A DNA stretch of 35,654 nucleotides from Clostridium luticellarii. Its GTDB lineage: Bacteria; Bacillota; Clostridia; Clostridiales; Clostridiaceae. The position numbers were made by a program, and so were the translations under genes. Below the pieces are notes generated by a model, which did no database searches, had not been told where the DNA came from, and saw only the letters and a program-made list of their open reading frames with translations. The DNA lies in the NCBI RefSeq assembly GCF_002995845.1, contig NZ_PVXP01000031.1:1-35654 (forward strand). The letters run 5' to 3'. This document shows, piece after piece, positions 7,375 to 14,995 of the stretch. Each line of letters starts with the position of its first letter. The first letter of the stretch is position 1.

Positions 7375-7672
7375 AGTAAGGAGAGTAGGCACATTTACAT
7401 CAGGCATTATGCTCATTGTATTTGGTTCCATGTTTTTGATAAACAGTTTATTTAAAATAGTAGATTACAAATTTATAATATCTTTCTGGCCTTTGATTTT
7501 GATTTCACTTGGAATAGAGATCATTGCGGCTTATATGATAAATAAAGAAGAAAAAATAAGATATGATACAGGAGCTATAGTTATTGTAATGGCACTTTGT
7601 ATTTTTGCCATGGTTATGGGGGCTCTTCAGTTTGCCATTGTGAATTACCCTCAATTCAGAGGTACATTTTAG
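7367..7672 (+). CDS. Small LiaI/LiaF-like transmembrane protein
   Basis: This 101-residue protein has three hydrophobic helices: SGIMLIVFGSMFLINSLF, FIISFWPLILISLGIEIIAA and AIVIVMALCIFAMVMGALQF. The pattern of FWPLILISLGIEII in the second helix is that of the LiaI-LiaF-type transmembrane region (DUF5668-like), a family linked to cell-envelope stress. The ATG overlaps the preceding gene by eight bases and has a GAGGGGG site. It is the last gene of the ECF operon before the 7760-7805 terminator. A role in controlling the sigma/anti-sigma pair is inference. Confidence 0.75.
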   Translation: MTRVRRVGTFTSGIMLIVFGSMFLINSLFKIVDYKFIISFWPLILISLGIEIIAAYMINKEEKIRYDTGAIVIVMALCIFAMVMGALQFAIVNYPQFRGTF

Positions 7673-7759
7673 AAATATCAAAGTTTAAATATTAGATCTA
7701 AAGGATTTTTGGTCCTGCCCGAAAATCTTTATTAATTGCAAATTGTATAAGAGTTCAAG

Positions 7760-7805
7760 CCTTCTATGATAAATCCATAATCCAGTTTCATAGAAGGTTT
7801 TTTTT
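7760..7805 (+). terminator. Terminator of the ECF operon, directly before the DUF2089 frame
   Basis: A perfect 10-bp stem (7760-7769 with 7788-7797), an 18-base loop and eight T (7798-7805). The next coding frame begins two bases later, an unusually close junction. Confidence 0.8.
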
Positions 7806-7806
7806 A

Positions 7807-8091
7807 GTGGGATTGGTTGCAGCTGATTTTGAAATGTCTAAATTTGAATATCTTACTAAGGATCAGCTTAAATTCATAGAGGTATTCTTGAAGAACAGAG
7901 GGAATATAAAAGATGTAGAAAAGGAACTTGGCATATCCTATCCTACTGTGAGATCAAAATTGGATGAGGTAATAGCTGCTTTGGGATACAATGTCTCCCA
8001 AAGTTCTAAAGTTGACAAGAAAAAAATAGTGGATATGTTGGACAGGGGAGAAATAACCGCAGATCAGGCTATAAAAATGATGAATGAATAG
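7807..8091 (+). CDS. DUF2089-domain protein lacking its N-terminal zinc ribbon
   Basis: The core (LTKDQLKFIEVFLKNRGN, then VEKELGISYPTVRSKLDEV) is the helix-turn-helix part of DUF2089, a DNA-binding protein common in Clostridia. Full-length members start with about 30 residues holding CPxC...CxxC zinc pairs. Here the frame opens at GTG 7807 with residues GLVAADFE where the end of the zinc ribbon should be. No ribosome-binding site precedes GTG 7807 or ATG 7834, because a terminator T-run sits there. The C-terminus repeats a SHOCT-like helix pair (DMLDRGEITADQAIKMMN). The gene may be 5'-truncated and silent, or translated weakly. Confidence 0.7.
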   Translation: MGLVAADFEMSKFEYLTKDQLKFIEVFLKNRGNIKDVEKELGISYPTVRSKLDEVIAALGYNVSQSSKVDKKKIVDMLDRGEITADQAIKMMNE

Positions 8092-8114
8092 ATATGAATG
8101 AGAGGATGAGAGAT

Positions 8115-8504
8115 ATGAATGAAGAAATATCAAAAATATTGAAGATGGTACAGGATGGAAAGATTACCGCAGACAAGGCCCAGGAGCTTATAGAGTCCTT
8201 GAAGGATAAAAATACGGAACTTGTGAAAAGTTCAGAGGAAAAACGCAGTGATGATATTATGGATAAAATGCTGAAAATAAAGGTGAATTCCCATGAGGGG
8301 GATAATGTGAATGTAAAGCTTCCGGTGAAATTCATAAAGATAATGCTTAAAACTGTTGGGAAGATTCCCATAAGCGACAGTGTAAAGGGAATGGAGAATA
8401 TAGATTTGAATCTTATTTCGGAGGCAATAGACAATGGACTTTCAGGGAAAATAGTGGATGTAAAAAGTGCAGACGGGGATATAGTAGAAGTAAGTATAGA
8501 ATAG
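8115..8504 (+). CDS. SHOCT-like N-terminal domain protein
   Basis: Residues 1 to about 30 (EEISKILKMVQDGKITADKAQELIESL) form the short helical SHOCT-like domain that starts many Firmicutes envelope-stress proteins of the YvlB type. A linker and a predicted alpha/beta region follow (LKIKVNSHEGDNVNVKLPV, then GKIVDVKSADGDIVEVSIE). There is no membrane segment. ATG 8115 is preferred because of AGAGG about nine bases upstream; ATG 8094 has no site. The DUF2089, SHOCT and small-partner order is common in clostridial genomes. The same GxITxDxA signature occurs in the DUF2089 protein's tail, hinting at interaction. Confidence 0.75.
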   Translation: MNEEISKILKMVQDGKITADKAQELIESLKDKNTELVKSSEEKRSDDIMDKMLKIKVNSHEGDNVNVKLPVKFIKIMLKTVGKIPISDSVKGMENIDLNLISEAIDNGLSGKIVDVKSADGDIVEVSIE

Positions 8505-8516
8505 GAAGTGCAGCTT

Positions 8517-8768
8517 ATGAGAATATATATAAAAACTGGAAACAGGAAATTTACAATTCCCATACCGCTTATATTTCTGAGATTTGGGCTGTTGTTATTC
8601 AATAGGCCTTTTATAAGAAAGTACATTCCCGAGAAGGAGAGAAAATACGTGGATATAATTGACTTTGTACAGCTTTCAAAATGTGTTGGAATTTTAAAAG
8701 AGTACAGAGGGCTAAAGCTTGTTGAGGTCAAGGCAAAGGACGGGACAGAAGTTGTGATAAAATTGTAA
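8517..8768 (+). CDS. Small conserved partner of the SHOCT-like protein
   Basis: This 83-residue protein has one weak amphipathic/hydrophobic stretch (FTIPIPLIFLRFGLLLF) and a C-terminal strand region (LKLVEVKAKDGTEVVIKL) that echoes the end of the preceding protein (VDVKSADGDIVEVSIE). ATG 8517 has AGGAAG eight bases upstream; the earlier in-frame start lacks one. It lies 12 bases after the SHOCT gene, so they are cotranscribed. Function is unknown; the shared strand motif suggests a common fold or a duplicated segment. Confidence 0.7.
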   Translation: MRIYIKTGNRKFTIPIPLIFLRFGLLLFNRPFIRKYIPEKERKYVDIIDFVQLSKCVGILKEYRGLKLVEVKAKDGTEVVIKL

Positions 8769-8789
8769 ATTGAATTGGGAGAGATGGGC

Positions 8790-10034
8790 ATGAAGTATAA
8801 AAAAAATTTTCAATTATACATGTTGGGAAGATTTATATCCTACATGGGTACTGGAATACAGCAGATAGCACTGCCGCTTTATATTTTGGATGTGACTCAT
8901 TCGGGGATAATGATGGGGCTTTTTTCAGCGGTGAATCTGGTTCCCAATATTATAGCACTGGCTTTTGCAGGAATTCTAGGTGACAGGAAAAATAGAAAGA
9001 ACGTGATGATGTCATCTGACTATGTCAGAGGGATTTTTGTATTATTTCTAGGCTATTTTGCCATGAGAGGGAGTTTGAATATAGCTTTTTTGTTTACACT
9101 GCAGGTATTTATTTCAATTATGGACAGCATTTTCAATGCTTCCTCTACGGCGATTCTTCCAGAGCTTGTGGAGGAAGACAAACTTATGAAGGGAATAGCT
9201 GCCTGGGGAGGTATTGATGCGGTTTCCATGATTATAGGGCCGGCTCTTGGAGGAATTATATATGGGATTTTTGGAATAAAAATGGTATTTTATTTAAATG
9301 GAATATCTTTTATCATATCAGGCATATGCTGTACTCTCATAGCCTATGTAAATGAAGACAGGAACCTTGAAACATTTACCTTGAAATCATTTTTTACCGA
9401 AAACAGTGAGGTACTTTATTTTATAAAGAAGAACAAAGCTCTCCTTCAATTGTTCTCATTGGCCCTGGTGACAAATTTTCTGGTGGCACCTCTCTTTGAC
9501 ATAGTACTTCCTTATGTTGTAAAGAGGGGAATAGGATTTACTTCACAGCAGTACGGATATCTCATTTCATTTTTCACTCTTGGAATACTCCTGGGGAATA
9601 TATTAATAGGTACCTGCCTTGCCAAATTCAGTAGAAAACTTATAATGAAGAATTCTCTTGTGCTTCAGACCATAATTCTGATGATGTTTCCAGCAGCTGT
9701 ATTTCCTGTTACTATAAATTACCTGGGAGAGCATAGCCTGAGGTTATTTATGCTGCTGACGTGAATAATATTTTTAGGTGGCTTTTTTAATTCTGGACTG
9801 AACACACCCTTGAATACAAATCTTCAGGAAATCGTTCCAAACGAAATGCGCTCCAGATTTTTTTCAATACTTGGGGTATTTGGACAAGGAGCTATACCGC
9901 TGGGATCCTTGATATATGGGATTCTACTTGACAGGTTTCCATATTATTATATATTGATGATAGTGATGTCCATTGTATTTGTAGTTACGATGGTGTTCAT
10001 GAAAAGGGCAGTACCGGAAGTTTATGAACCGTAG
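8790..10034 (+). pseudogene. MFS transporter interrupted by an in-frame TGA
   Basis: The reading frame encodes a 414-codon major facilitator with the expected helices and a loop 2-3 motif (GILGDRKNRKNVMM), in the range usual for drug-efflux MFS proteins. A single TGA at 9762-9764 splits it after codon 324. The same frame then continues without a shift (IIFLGGFFNSGLNTPLNTNL onward) to the natural end at 10034. One base change, for example from TGG, explains it. The 324-residue product would lack the last helices, so the gene is probably inactive. ATG 8790 has GGGAGAG upstream, and the gene follows the SHOCT pair closely. Selenocysteine is very unlikely because the position is in a membrane helix of a non-redox family. 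Confidence 0.85.
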
Positions 10035-10087
10035 AAATAGTGGAATTTTTTATTTAGCCTTGTGTATGCGATATGCTTCAGAAAATA

Positions 10088-10116
10088 TTGACAATGAACG
10101 GAGGATACAATATAAT
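10088..10116 (+). promoter_or_regulatory. Consensus sigma-A promoter of the HEPN-like gene
   Basis: TTGACA (10088-10093), 17 bases, TATAAT (10111-10116): an exact match to both consensus hexamers with ideal spacing. Transcription should start near 10123, leaving about 95 bases of leader. The leader contains a 7-bp hairpin (10157-10163 with 10172-10178). Confidence 0.85.
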
Positions 10117-10216
10117 CAAGAAAAACAGTATGGAATATTTGTGATAGAGTAGCATGGCTATATCTAAAAAAATATAGCTCAAATGACTGGAAAATTTATT
10201 TGGAAAGGGGTGTGTA

Positions 10217-10633
10217 ATGATGGATAATAAAATAAATATGGAAGATTTTAAGAAGAATTATAAAAGTGCTAAGGGTTTTCACCATAGGGCAGAGCAGTTT
10301 TCGCGGGAAGGCTGGGATTCTGTTGTTATATTTAATGTGGCCTCAATGGCTCTTGAATCTTATCTGGTTGCTCTCTGCAATTTATATGGTGTAATGCCAA
10401 TGGGTCATACTTATGGATATCTTGTAGATAGTGCAGAAACGGTTGTTGATGTTCCTTCATCTCTGGATGACGAAATAAGATCTCTTGATCCGATATTTAA
10501 TGAGTATCTCTGCTCCCTTGAAAGTTATGACAGCAGTATTTTAAAATTGCTGGATTCAGATAAACTTATTTCGATATGTAATGAAGTCAGCAAATTATTC
10601 AATCAGGAAAAAATTTCATCAATATGTGGGTAA
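10217..10633 (+). CDS. HEPN-like helical protein
   Basis: This 138-residue, mostly helical protein resembles HEPN-domain proteins: an early helix with paired basic/aromatic residues (HHRAEQFSREGWDSVVIFNVAS), a second helix (ALESYLVALCNLYG), then MPMGHTYGYLVDSAE, which resembles the GHxxxxLL turn of HEPN families. The catalytic RxxxxH motif of toxic HEPN RNases is not visible, so this is probably not an active RNase. No nucleotidyltransferase partner lies beside it. Expression from a consensus promoter suggests a constantly used housekeeping or binding role. The ATG at 10217 is followed by another ATG; either may be used. Confidence 0.6.
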   Translation: MMDNKINMEDFKKNYKSAKGFHHRAEQFSREGWDSVVIFNVASMALESYLVALCNLYGVMPMGHTYGYLVDSAETVVDVPSSLDDEIRSLDPIFNEYLCSLESYDSSILKLLDSDKLISICNEVSKLFNQEKISSICG

Positions 10634-10692
10634 ATGTGGTTCGTTTTTTGTTTGACTAGAAATTTAAATTGGAAAGTGGTGAATTAATTGCT

Positions 10693-10866
10693 ATGCAAAA
10701 TAAAAGATTTGAAACAGTATATACACAAGGAGTAATGGAAAGTTATAAAATAGTAGTTGATAAGGAAACTGGGATAAATTATTTATATGTTAGCAATGGA
10801 AGTGCCGGTGGATTGACTGTATTGTTGGATTCAGAAGGAAAGCCAGTTGCAGAAAAGCATAAATAA
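10693..10866 (+). CDS. DUF6440-type small protein
   Basis: About 57 residues: KRFETVYTQGV, YKIVVDKETGINYLYV, then AGGLTVLLDSEGKPV. This pattern (RFE...VDKxTGVxYL...AGGLTxLxDxxGKP) matches small DUF6440 proteins found widely in Firmicutes. The start is uncertain: ATG 10693 is suitable, with AAAGTGGTG about 11 bases upstream, and an in-frame TTG at 10669 is less likely. No function is known. It lies 59 bases after the HEPN-like gene and could share its promoter. Confidence 0.65.
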   Translation: MQNKRFETVYTQGVMESYKIVVDKETGINYLYVSNGSAGGLTVLLDSEGKPVAEKHK

Positions 10867-11025
10867 TTTACGGTATTTATGCTTATATGCTGTAGATATA
10901 ATATACAGGATCAGGTATACAGCCGTCAGGTTTTTAAAATCTTTACTGAAATTTGATACATTGGTAATCTTATGGTATTATTAACATACCCTATTGATAA
11001 AAAACAAAGTTTGGAGGATGATGTT

Positions 11026-11250
11026 ATGGGATTATTTTCAAGATCATCGGAGAGACGGCGTTATAGAGATGCGCATAGAGGCAGCAAGTACTATAAACGA
11101 GAAGGATTTTTTTCTAAATTATTTAAGATGTTTGGATCTTTTTCCAATTCGAGAAAAAGATATAGCAGTAGGTATTCCAGAGATTCACAGGAAAATCATT
11201 ATTCTGATGAGAGATGGCGCAGAAAAAGGTATAAGAGTTCATGGTCATGA
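11026..11250 (+). CDS. Small Arg/Ser/Tyr-rich basic protein preceding a kinase
   Basis: This 74-residue protein is strongly basic and low in complexity: MGLFSRSSERRRYRDAHRG at the start, an amphipathic middle (FFSKLFKMFGSFSN), then RKRYSSRYSRDS and WRRKRYKSSWS. It has no signal peptide, no membrane segment and no recognised domain. ATG 11026 follows GGAGG at 11012-11016. Its stop overlaps the kinase start region (kinase ATG at 11241 or 11247), so the two are translationally coupled. The many Ser/Tyr residues set among Arg, and this coupling, make it a plausible kinase substrate or nucleic-acid/membrane-binding partner. That is inference. Confidence 0.7.
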   Translation: MGLFSRSSERRRYRDAHRGSKYYKREGFFSKLFKMFGSFSNSRKRYSSRYSRDSQENHYSDERWRRKRYKSSWS

Positions 11251-11969
11251 TTCCATTTTTTAAAAAGAAGATATACCCACCTGGAGTTTCTATAGGTGGG
11301 TATAAAATTACAAGATTTTTAGGAGAAGGACGATTTGGAATATGCTATCTGGTTGAGGCTGGAGGAAATTCATATGTTTTAAAGCAGATTAAGCCTAAAA
11401 TTATGAGAAAAAGTACGGAAAAGACCATATTTGAAGAAAAAATACTTTCATATCTTGATTATCCAGCAATTCCCTATATGGTGGATACTATAAAAAATTC
11501 TGATATATATGCATATGTTATGGAGTATAAAAATGGAAAAACACTGGAAGAGATGATTTTTGGAGATATGCATATATTTACCCGTCGTGAAATTCAAAAG
11601 ATAGGAGCTGACATTATAAATACAATAGCATATCTTCATGAAAGAAATATTGTGCATAGGGATATAAGAGTGCCCAATGTTATTGTTCAGGAACACAATG
11701 TTTGTCTTGTGGATTTTGGACTTGCAAGATTTGCAGATGGCAATAAATATAGATTTTCTGATGACTTTTCAGGAATTGGACACTTGCTTCTGCATTTATA
11801 CTATTCTTCTTTCACAAAAAAGTTTAGAAAATCAAAACCCTGGTATGAAGAACTGGAATTGACCTCCTCTGAGCTCAAATTTCTGAAAAAATTATTGGCA
11901 CTGGGTGATGAATACAAAAGTATTTTTGATATAAAAAGAGATTTTCTAAATGAAATCAATGTCAAATAA
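11241..11969 (+). CDS. Soluble Hanks-type serine/threonine protein kinase
   Basis: A 242-residue kinase domain with nothing after it: no transmembrane helix and no PASTA repeats, unlike PrkC. Visible elements are the glycine loop LGEGRFG (28-34), ATP lysine Lys48 (VLKQIK), the alpha-C glutamate near 65, catalytic loop HRDIRVPN (139-146) and DFG (158-160). The usual lysine after HRD (HRDLKPEN) is arginine here, as in some tyrosine kinases and in YbdM-like bacterial kinases, but Asp141 and Asn146 remain, so activity is likely. The C-terminal lobe is short. The start at 11241 has AAAGG 11 bases upstream. It is coupled to the basic protein before it and converges on yczE with a four-base gap. Confidence 0.88.
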   Translation: MVMIPFFKKKIYPPGVSIGGYKITRFLGEGRFGICYLVEAGGNSYVLKQIKPKIMRKSTEKTIFEEKILSYLDYPAIPYMVDTIKNSDIYAYVMEYKNGKTLEEMIFGDMHIFTRREIQKIGADIINTIAYLHERNIVHRDIRVPNVIVQEHNVCLVDFGLARFADGNKYRFSDDFSGIGHLLLHLYYSSFTKKFRKSKPWYEELELTSSELKFLKKLLALGDEYKSIFDIKRDFLNEINVK

Positions 11970-11973
11970 CAAA

Positions 11974-12675
11974 CTAAACAGATTTTCTGGATTCAATAGT
12001 ATCTACACCGTCTGTGCCGTTGATGTCTTTGTATAAGTCTAACAAATTCATGTGATGAGCTTTTTTAGAATCATATTTCCCTAGTCTAAATGAAAATTCT
12101 ACTGAAGGTCCGATTCCAATTGCCGATACCAGAGTACCAATTCCAACAGGACCTCCTAAAAGGAAGCCTATTGTCAAAACTGTAATTTCTATAGTTCCTC
12201 TTATAAGCCACACTGGCTTGTTTAATTTTCTTACAAGCCCTTCCATAAGTCCGTCCCTGGGACCAGCACCCAGTTCAACCCGTAAATAGAAATATGTAGA
12301 GATTCCCATAAGTACAATAGAAAATATGAGCATCAGTATTTTTTCGACTATATTTTCTGGTGTCCTAAATATTCCGATACTGTTGATTAAATCTACAAAA
12401 ATTCCAACAAAAAACATGTTAAATATACTTCCAATTCCGGGAATTACACCTAGAAAGATTGATAAGAGTATTATACAAAAGCCCACCATTTGTGTCACCT
12501 GTCCTAAAGAAAAAATGGAATGATTTACTATACCCATATGAAAAACATCCCAGGGGCTCATTCCCAGATTTGAATAAAATGCAAGAAGTATTGATATGGA
12601 ACACAGAAAAAATCCCAAGAATAAAGAGGGCATTTTAGGTAATAACTTCAGGCACATGTTTTTGTAATATCGCAT
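11974..12675 (-). CDS. YczE/YitT-type membrane protein
   Basis: This 233-residue protein has about five or six membrane helices. It carries signatures of the YczE family: LGMSPWDVFHMGI near residue 37, then LGVIPGIGSIFNMFFVG and LGAGPRDGLMEGLVRK, with GGPVGIGTLVSAIGIGP near the end. The family's substrate is unknown; in Bacillus YczE affects lipopeptide production. The ATG at 12675 lies behind a GAAAGAG-type site. It ends four bases from the kinase stop with no visible terminator between, so the two transcripts probably overlap. Confidence 0.85.
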   Translation of the reverse strand: MRYYKNMCLKLLPKMPSLFLGFFLCSISILLAFYSNLGMSPWDVFHMGIVNHSIFSLGQVTQMVGFCIILLSIFLGVIPGIGSIFNMFFVGIFVDLINSIGIFRTPENIVEKILMLIFSIVLMGISTYFYLRVELGAGPRDGLMEGLVRKLNKPVWLIRGTIEITVLTIGFLLGGPVGIGTLVSAIGIGPSVEFSFRLGKYDSKKAHHMNLLDLYKDINGTDGVDTIESRKSV

Positions 12676-12822
12676 AATTTATTTCACCGTCTCTTTCCAT
12701 CATGTAATTTATATTAGAAGCTCAATCGAGAATTGTCAATATGTTAATCCATTTAAATTTCCTCCCATGGAAATTATATAAATGAATATGGACTTTCTGC
12801 CTGTTGATTGTGAAGATAATTT

Positions 12823-13107
12823 TTACATAAGATCTTCTTTTTCAATATTAATTATCTCAGCATCAGTACTGTTTTCCACGAAGTTTATGATGTTTTCCAT
12901 TGTGGAATCCTCCTGGGATGAATTAGCACATACACCTGTGATGCCTATTACTATTCTCTGGTGGATATCCATATCGGCTATTTCTGATACAGATATGTTG
13001 AATTTATTTTTTAATTTTTGAATTATGCTTTTTACAATCATTCTCTTTTCTTTTAAGGAATGAACCCAGCATGCCCTCAATGTAATTTTCATAAATAAAA
13101 TTTTCAA
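12823..13107 (-). CDS. DUF503 (YlxP-like) protein
   Basis: A 94-residue protein with the DUF503 pattern: a first strand, then HSLKEKRMIVKSIIQKLKNKF, NISVSEIADMD and HQRIVIGITGV. In many bacteria ylxP lies near infB and rbfA in the ribosome-maturation cluster, but here it is alone. The likely start is TTG 13105-13107 behind GAGGTG (13117-13122); the in-frame ATG at 13092 has no good site. Molecular role is not established. Confidence 0.85.
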   Translation of the reverse strand: MKILFMKITLRACWVHSLKEKRMIVKSIIQKLKNKFNISVSEIADMDIHQRIVIGITGVCANSSQEDSTMENIINFVENSTDAEIINIEKEDLM

Positions 13108-13271
13108 TGATTATCATCACCTCTTTTATCATAAATCCTATTATATATCAATAAAGAGTTACTTTAAATGATAATATAATAATTTTTCGGGTAAAAGTGT
13201 TGATTATTTTACTGCTATATCATAATATATGGATACAAGCAACTAAAAATAGTGTTAGGAGGAAAGGTCAT

Positions 13272-13856
13272 ATGGAAAATGTAATTGAAAATATTAAATC
13301 CAGAAGGAGTGCCAGAAGGTATACAAAACAGCAGATAAATGAAGATAATCTGAATATAATTTTGGAATGTGGGAGGCATGCACCAAGTGGTGGAAACTCT
13401 CAATCCTGGCATTTTACAGTTATTCAGAATCAGGATATACTTCTTAAATTAAACCAGTATGTAAAACTGGCTTTTGAAAAATTGAAAATTGATGAAAATA
13501 CCTATAAAAGCATTAGAGCCGGAAAGAATCTTTCTGCAAAGGATGAATATAGTTTTTATTATAATGCTCCAACTCTTATAATAGTATCAAATGATTCCAA
13601 TTACAGCAATGCCATGGCGGATAGTGCCTGTGCCCTGGAAAATATGCTTTTGGCGGCAAATTATCTGGGACTTGGAGCCTGCTGGATAAATCAGCTAACC
13701 TGGTTTGATAAAGATGAAAATGTGAGAAAAGTGCTGGAAGAGCTGGGAATACCTAATAATTATAGGGTTTGTGGTTCCATGAGCCTAGGATATAAGGATG
13801 GACCCAAATCCAGGGGAAAGGTTATAAAAGAAAATACAGTGACCATTATAAAATAA
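13272..13856 (+). CDS. Nitroreductase-family FMN oxidoreductase
   Basis: A 194-residue flavoprotein of the NfsB/nox fold. Visible are the N-terminal FMN-phosphate motif (IKSRRSARRYTKQQI), HAPSGGNSQSWHF with the flavin-contacting Ser/Asn, and the C-terminal helix AANYLGLGACWINQL. Such enzymes use NAD(P)H to reduce nitro compounds, quinones or flavins; the physiological substrate is unknown. ATG 13272 has AGGAGGAAAGG just upstream, whereas the longer frame from 13197 adds an untypical hydrophobic tail and lacks a site. It stands alone between the DUF503 gene and the methyltransferase cluster. Confidence 0.9.
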   Translation: MENVIENIKSRRSARRYTKQQINEDNLNIILECGRHAPSGGNSQSWHFTVIQNQDILLKLNQYVKLAFEKLKIDENTYKSIRAGKNLSAKDEYSFYYNAPTLIIVSNDSNYSNAMADSACALENMLLAANYLGLGACWINQLTWFDKDENVRKVLEELGIPNNYRVCGSMSLGYKDGPKSRGKVIKENTVTIIK

Positions 13857-13988
13857 GATGTCCATAGATATTTACAAATTCCAAAAAAACTACAAAAAAC
13901 AGTAAAAGCTGTTAAAATACAATCAGGTGAAGATTCATTTTTAAAAGCTGCATATTTCTTGATTTAAGCTATATTGCGAATAAATTGT

Positions 13989-14008
13989 TTTGAAATTGAT
14001 ATTTCAAA
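13989..14008. promoter_or_regulatory. Inverted repeat upstream of the methyltransferase gene (possible operator)
   Basis: TTTGAAAT-TGAT-ATTTCAAA, two perfect 8-base arms, about 140 bases before the gene at 14147. It could bind the cluster's PocR/AraC regulator; this is untested. The rest of the 13857-14146 gap shows no clear sigma-A promoter. Confidence 0.35.
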
Positions 14009-14146
14009 TTCTTCTGCAAAAATAGAAATAGGGCTTATGTTATTTATAAAAATATAAAAAAATTACAATACTTGCAGCCAATCATAATATATACTGGTTA
14101 TGTAATAAGCTATGTAACAAACGAGTATTAGGGGGAATGGTATATT

Positions 14147-14944
14147 ATGGTAATTGTGGGTGAATTAATAAATTCAACTCGTAAATCTATTAAAGAGGCA
14201 GTTAAAAATAATGATTCGGATTATATAAAAAAGATTGCCAAGGAAGAATCTGAAGCCGGAGCTAATTATATAGATGTGAATGCCGGCATATTTGTAGGAA
14301 AAGAAATTGACTATTTGAAATGGTTGGTACAAACTGTTCAGGAAGCAGTAGATACACCTTGCTGTATAGATTCTCCAGATCCAAAGGCTATAGAAGCTGC
14401 ATTGCCGCTACATAAAGGAGAAACTCCAATGATAAACTCCATATCTCTTGAAAAAGAAAGATATGATGCAGTTTTGCCTATAATTGAAGGTACCGATCTT
14501 AAAATAGTGGCACTTTGTATGTCTTCCAAGGGTATGCCTGAAACTGCTGATGACAGAATCAAAATTGCAGATAAGCTGATAAATGGATTGGTTCAGCATC
14601 ACGTAAAACTGGATAATATATATGTAGATCCATTAGTGCAGCCTATAGGAACAAATGATAATTTTGGAATACAGTTTCTGGATTCTGTAGAAGCTATTTT
14701 AAAAGAATTTAAAGGTGTTCATATGATGTGCGGATTGTCAAATATATCTTTTGGGCTTCCAAATAGAAAATTTATTAATCGAATTTTTGCAGTTATGGCT
14801 GTAAGCAGAGGACTTGATGGTCTTATAATAAATCCATTGGATAGGGAAATGATGGGCAGTCTCATAACAGCAGAAACCCTGGCTGGTAAAGATGAATTCT
14901 GTATGAATTATCTTCAGGCATATAGAAATAAATTATTTGAATAA
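14147..14944 (+). CDS. Methyltetrahydrofolate:corrinoid methyltransferase (pterin-binding)
   Basis: A 265-residue TIM-barrel protein of the dihydropteroate-synthase-like family (AcsE, MtgA, MtvA). Key elements: VIVGELINSTRKSI at the N-terminus, EAGANYIDVNAG (pterin-site Asp and Asn), CCIDSPDPKAIEAAL, and VDPLVQPIG with MCGLSNISFGLPNR near the end. The family moves a methyl group between a corrinoid protein and tetrahydrofolate. In acetogens a protein of this type takes the place of archaeal MtaA. Next to mtaC, mtaB and RACo, it is probably the second methyltransferase that passes methanol methyl groups to THF. The ATG has AGGGGGAA upstream. Glycine betaine, vanillate and methanol systems use near-identical enzymes, so the source substrate cannot be read from this gene alone. 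Confidence 0.88.
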   Translation: MVIVGELINSTRKSIKEAVKNNDSDYIKKIAKEESEAGANYIDVNAGIFVGKEIDYLKWLVQTVQEAVDTPCCIDSPDPKAIEAALPLHKGETPMINSISLEKERYDAVLPIIEGTDLKIVALCMSSKGMPETADDRIKIADKLINGLVQHHVKLDNIYVDPLVQPIGTNDNFGIQFLDSVEAILKEFKGVHMMCGLSNISFGLPNRKFINRIFAVMAVSRGLDGLIINPLDREMMGSLITAETLAGKDEFCMNYLQAYRNKLFE

Positions 14945-14956
14945 TTGCTTGGATTT

Positions 14957-14994
14957 TATAGGGTGATGCGCTTAGAAAGGTGCATCACCCTATA
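14957..14994. terminator. Hairpin between convergent methyltransferase and corrinoid genes
   Basis: A perfect 13-bp stem (14957-14969 with 14982-14994) and 12-base loop, placed between two converging stops. Neither side has a good T-run, so it may end both transcripts inefficiently or act by stabilising 3' ends. Confidence 0.6.
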
Positions 14995-14995
14995 A

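Noticed and set aside
9762-9764. TGA as selenocysteine in the MFS gene
   Set aside because: The position is in or next to a membrane helix of a non-redox transporter and I see no SECIS-like hairpin just downstream.
10994-11263. Second plus-strand frame overlapping the Arg/Ser-rich gene
   Set aside because: It is out of frame with the well-placed GGAGG/ATG at 11012-11028 and has no site of its own.
13857-14146. Cobalamin riboswitch before the methyltransferase gene
   Set aside because: The B12-box core was not seen here or in 17674-18010.
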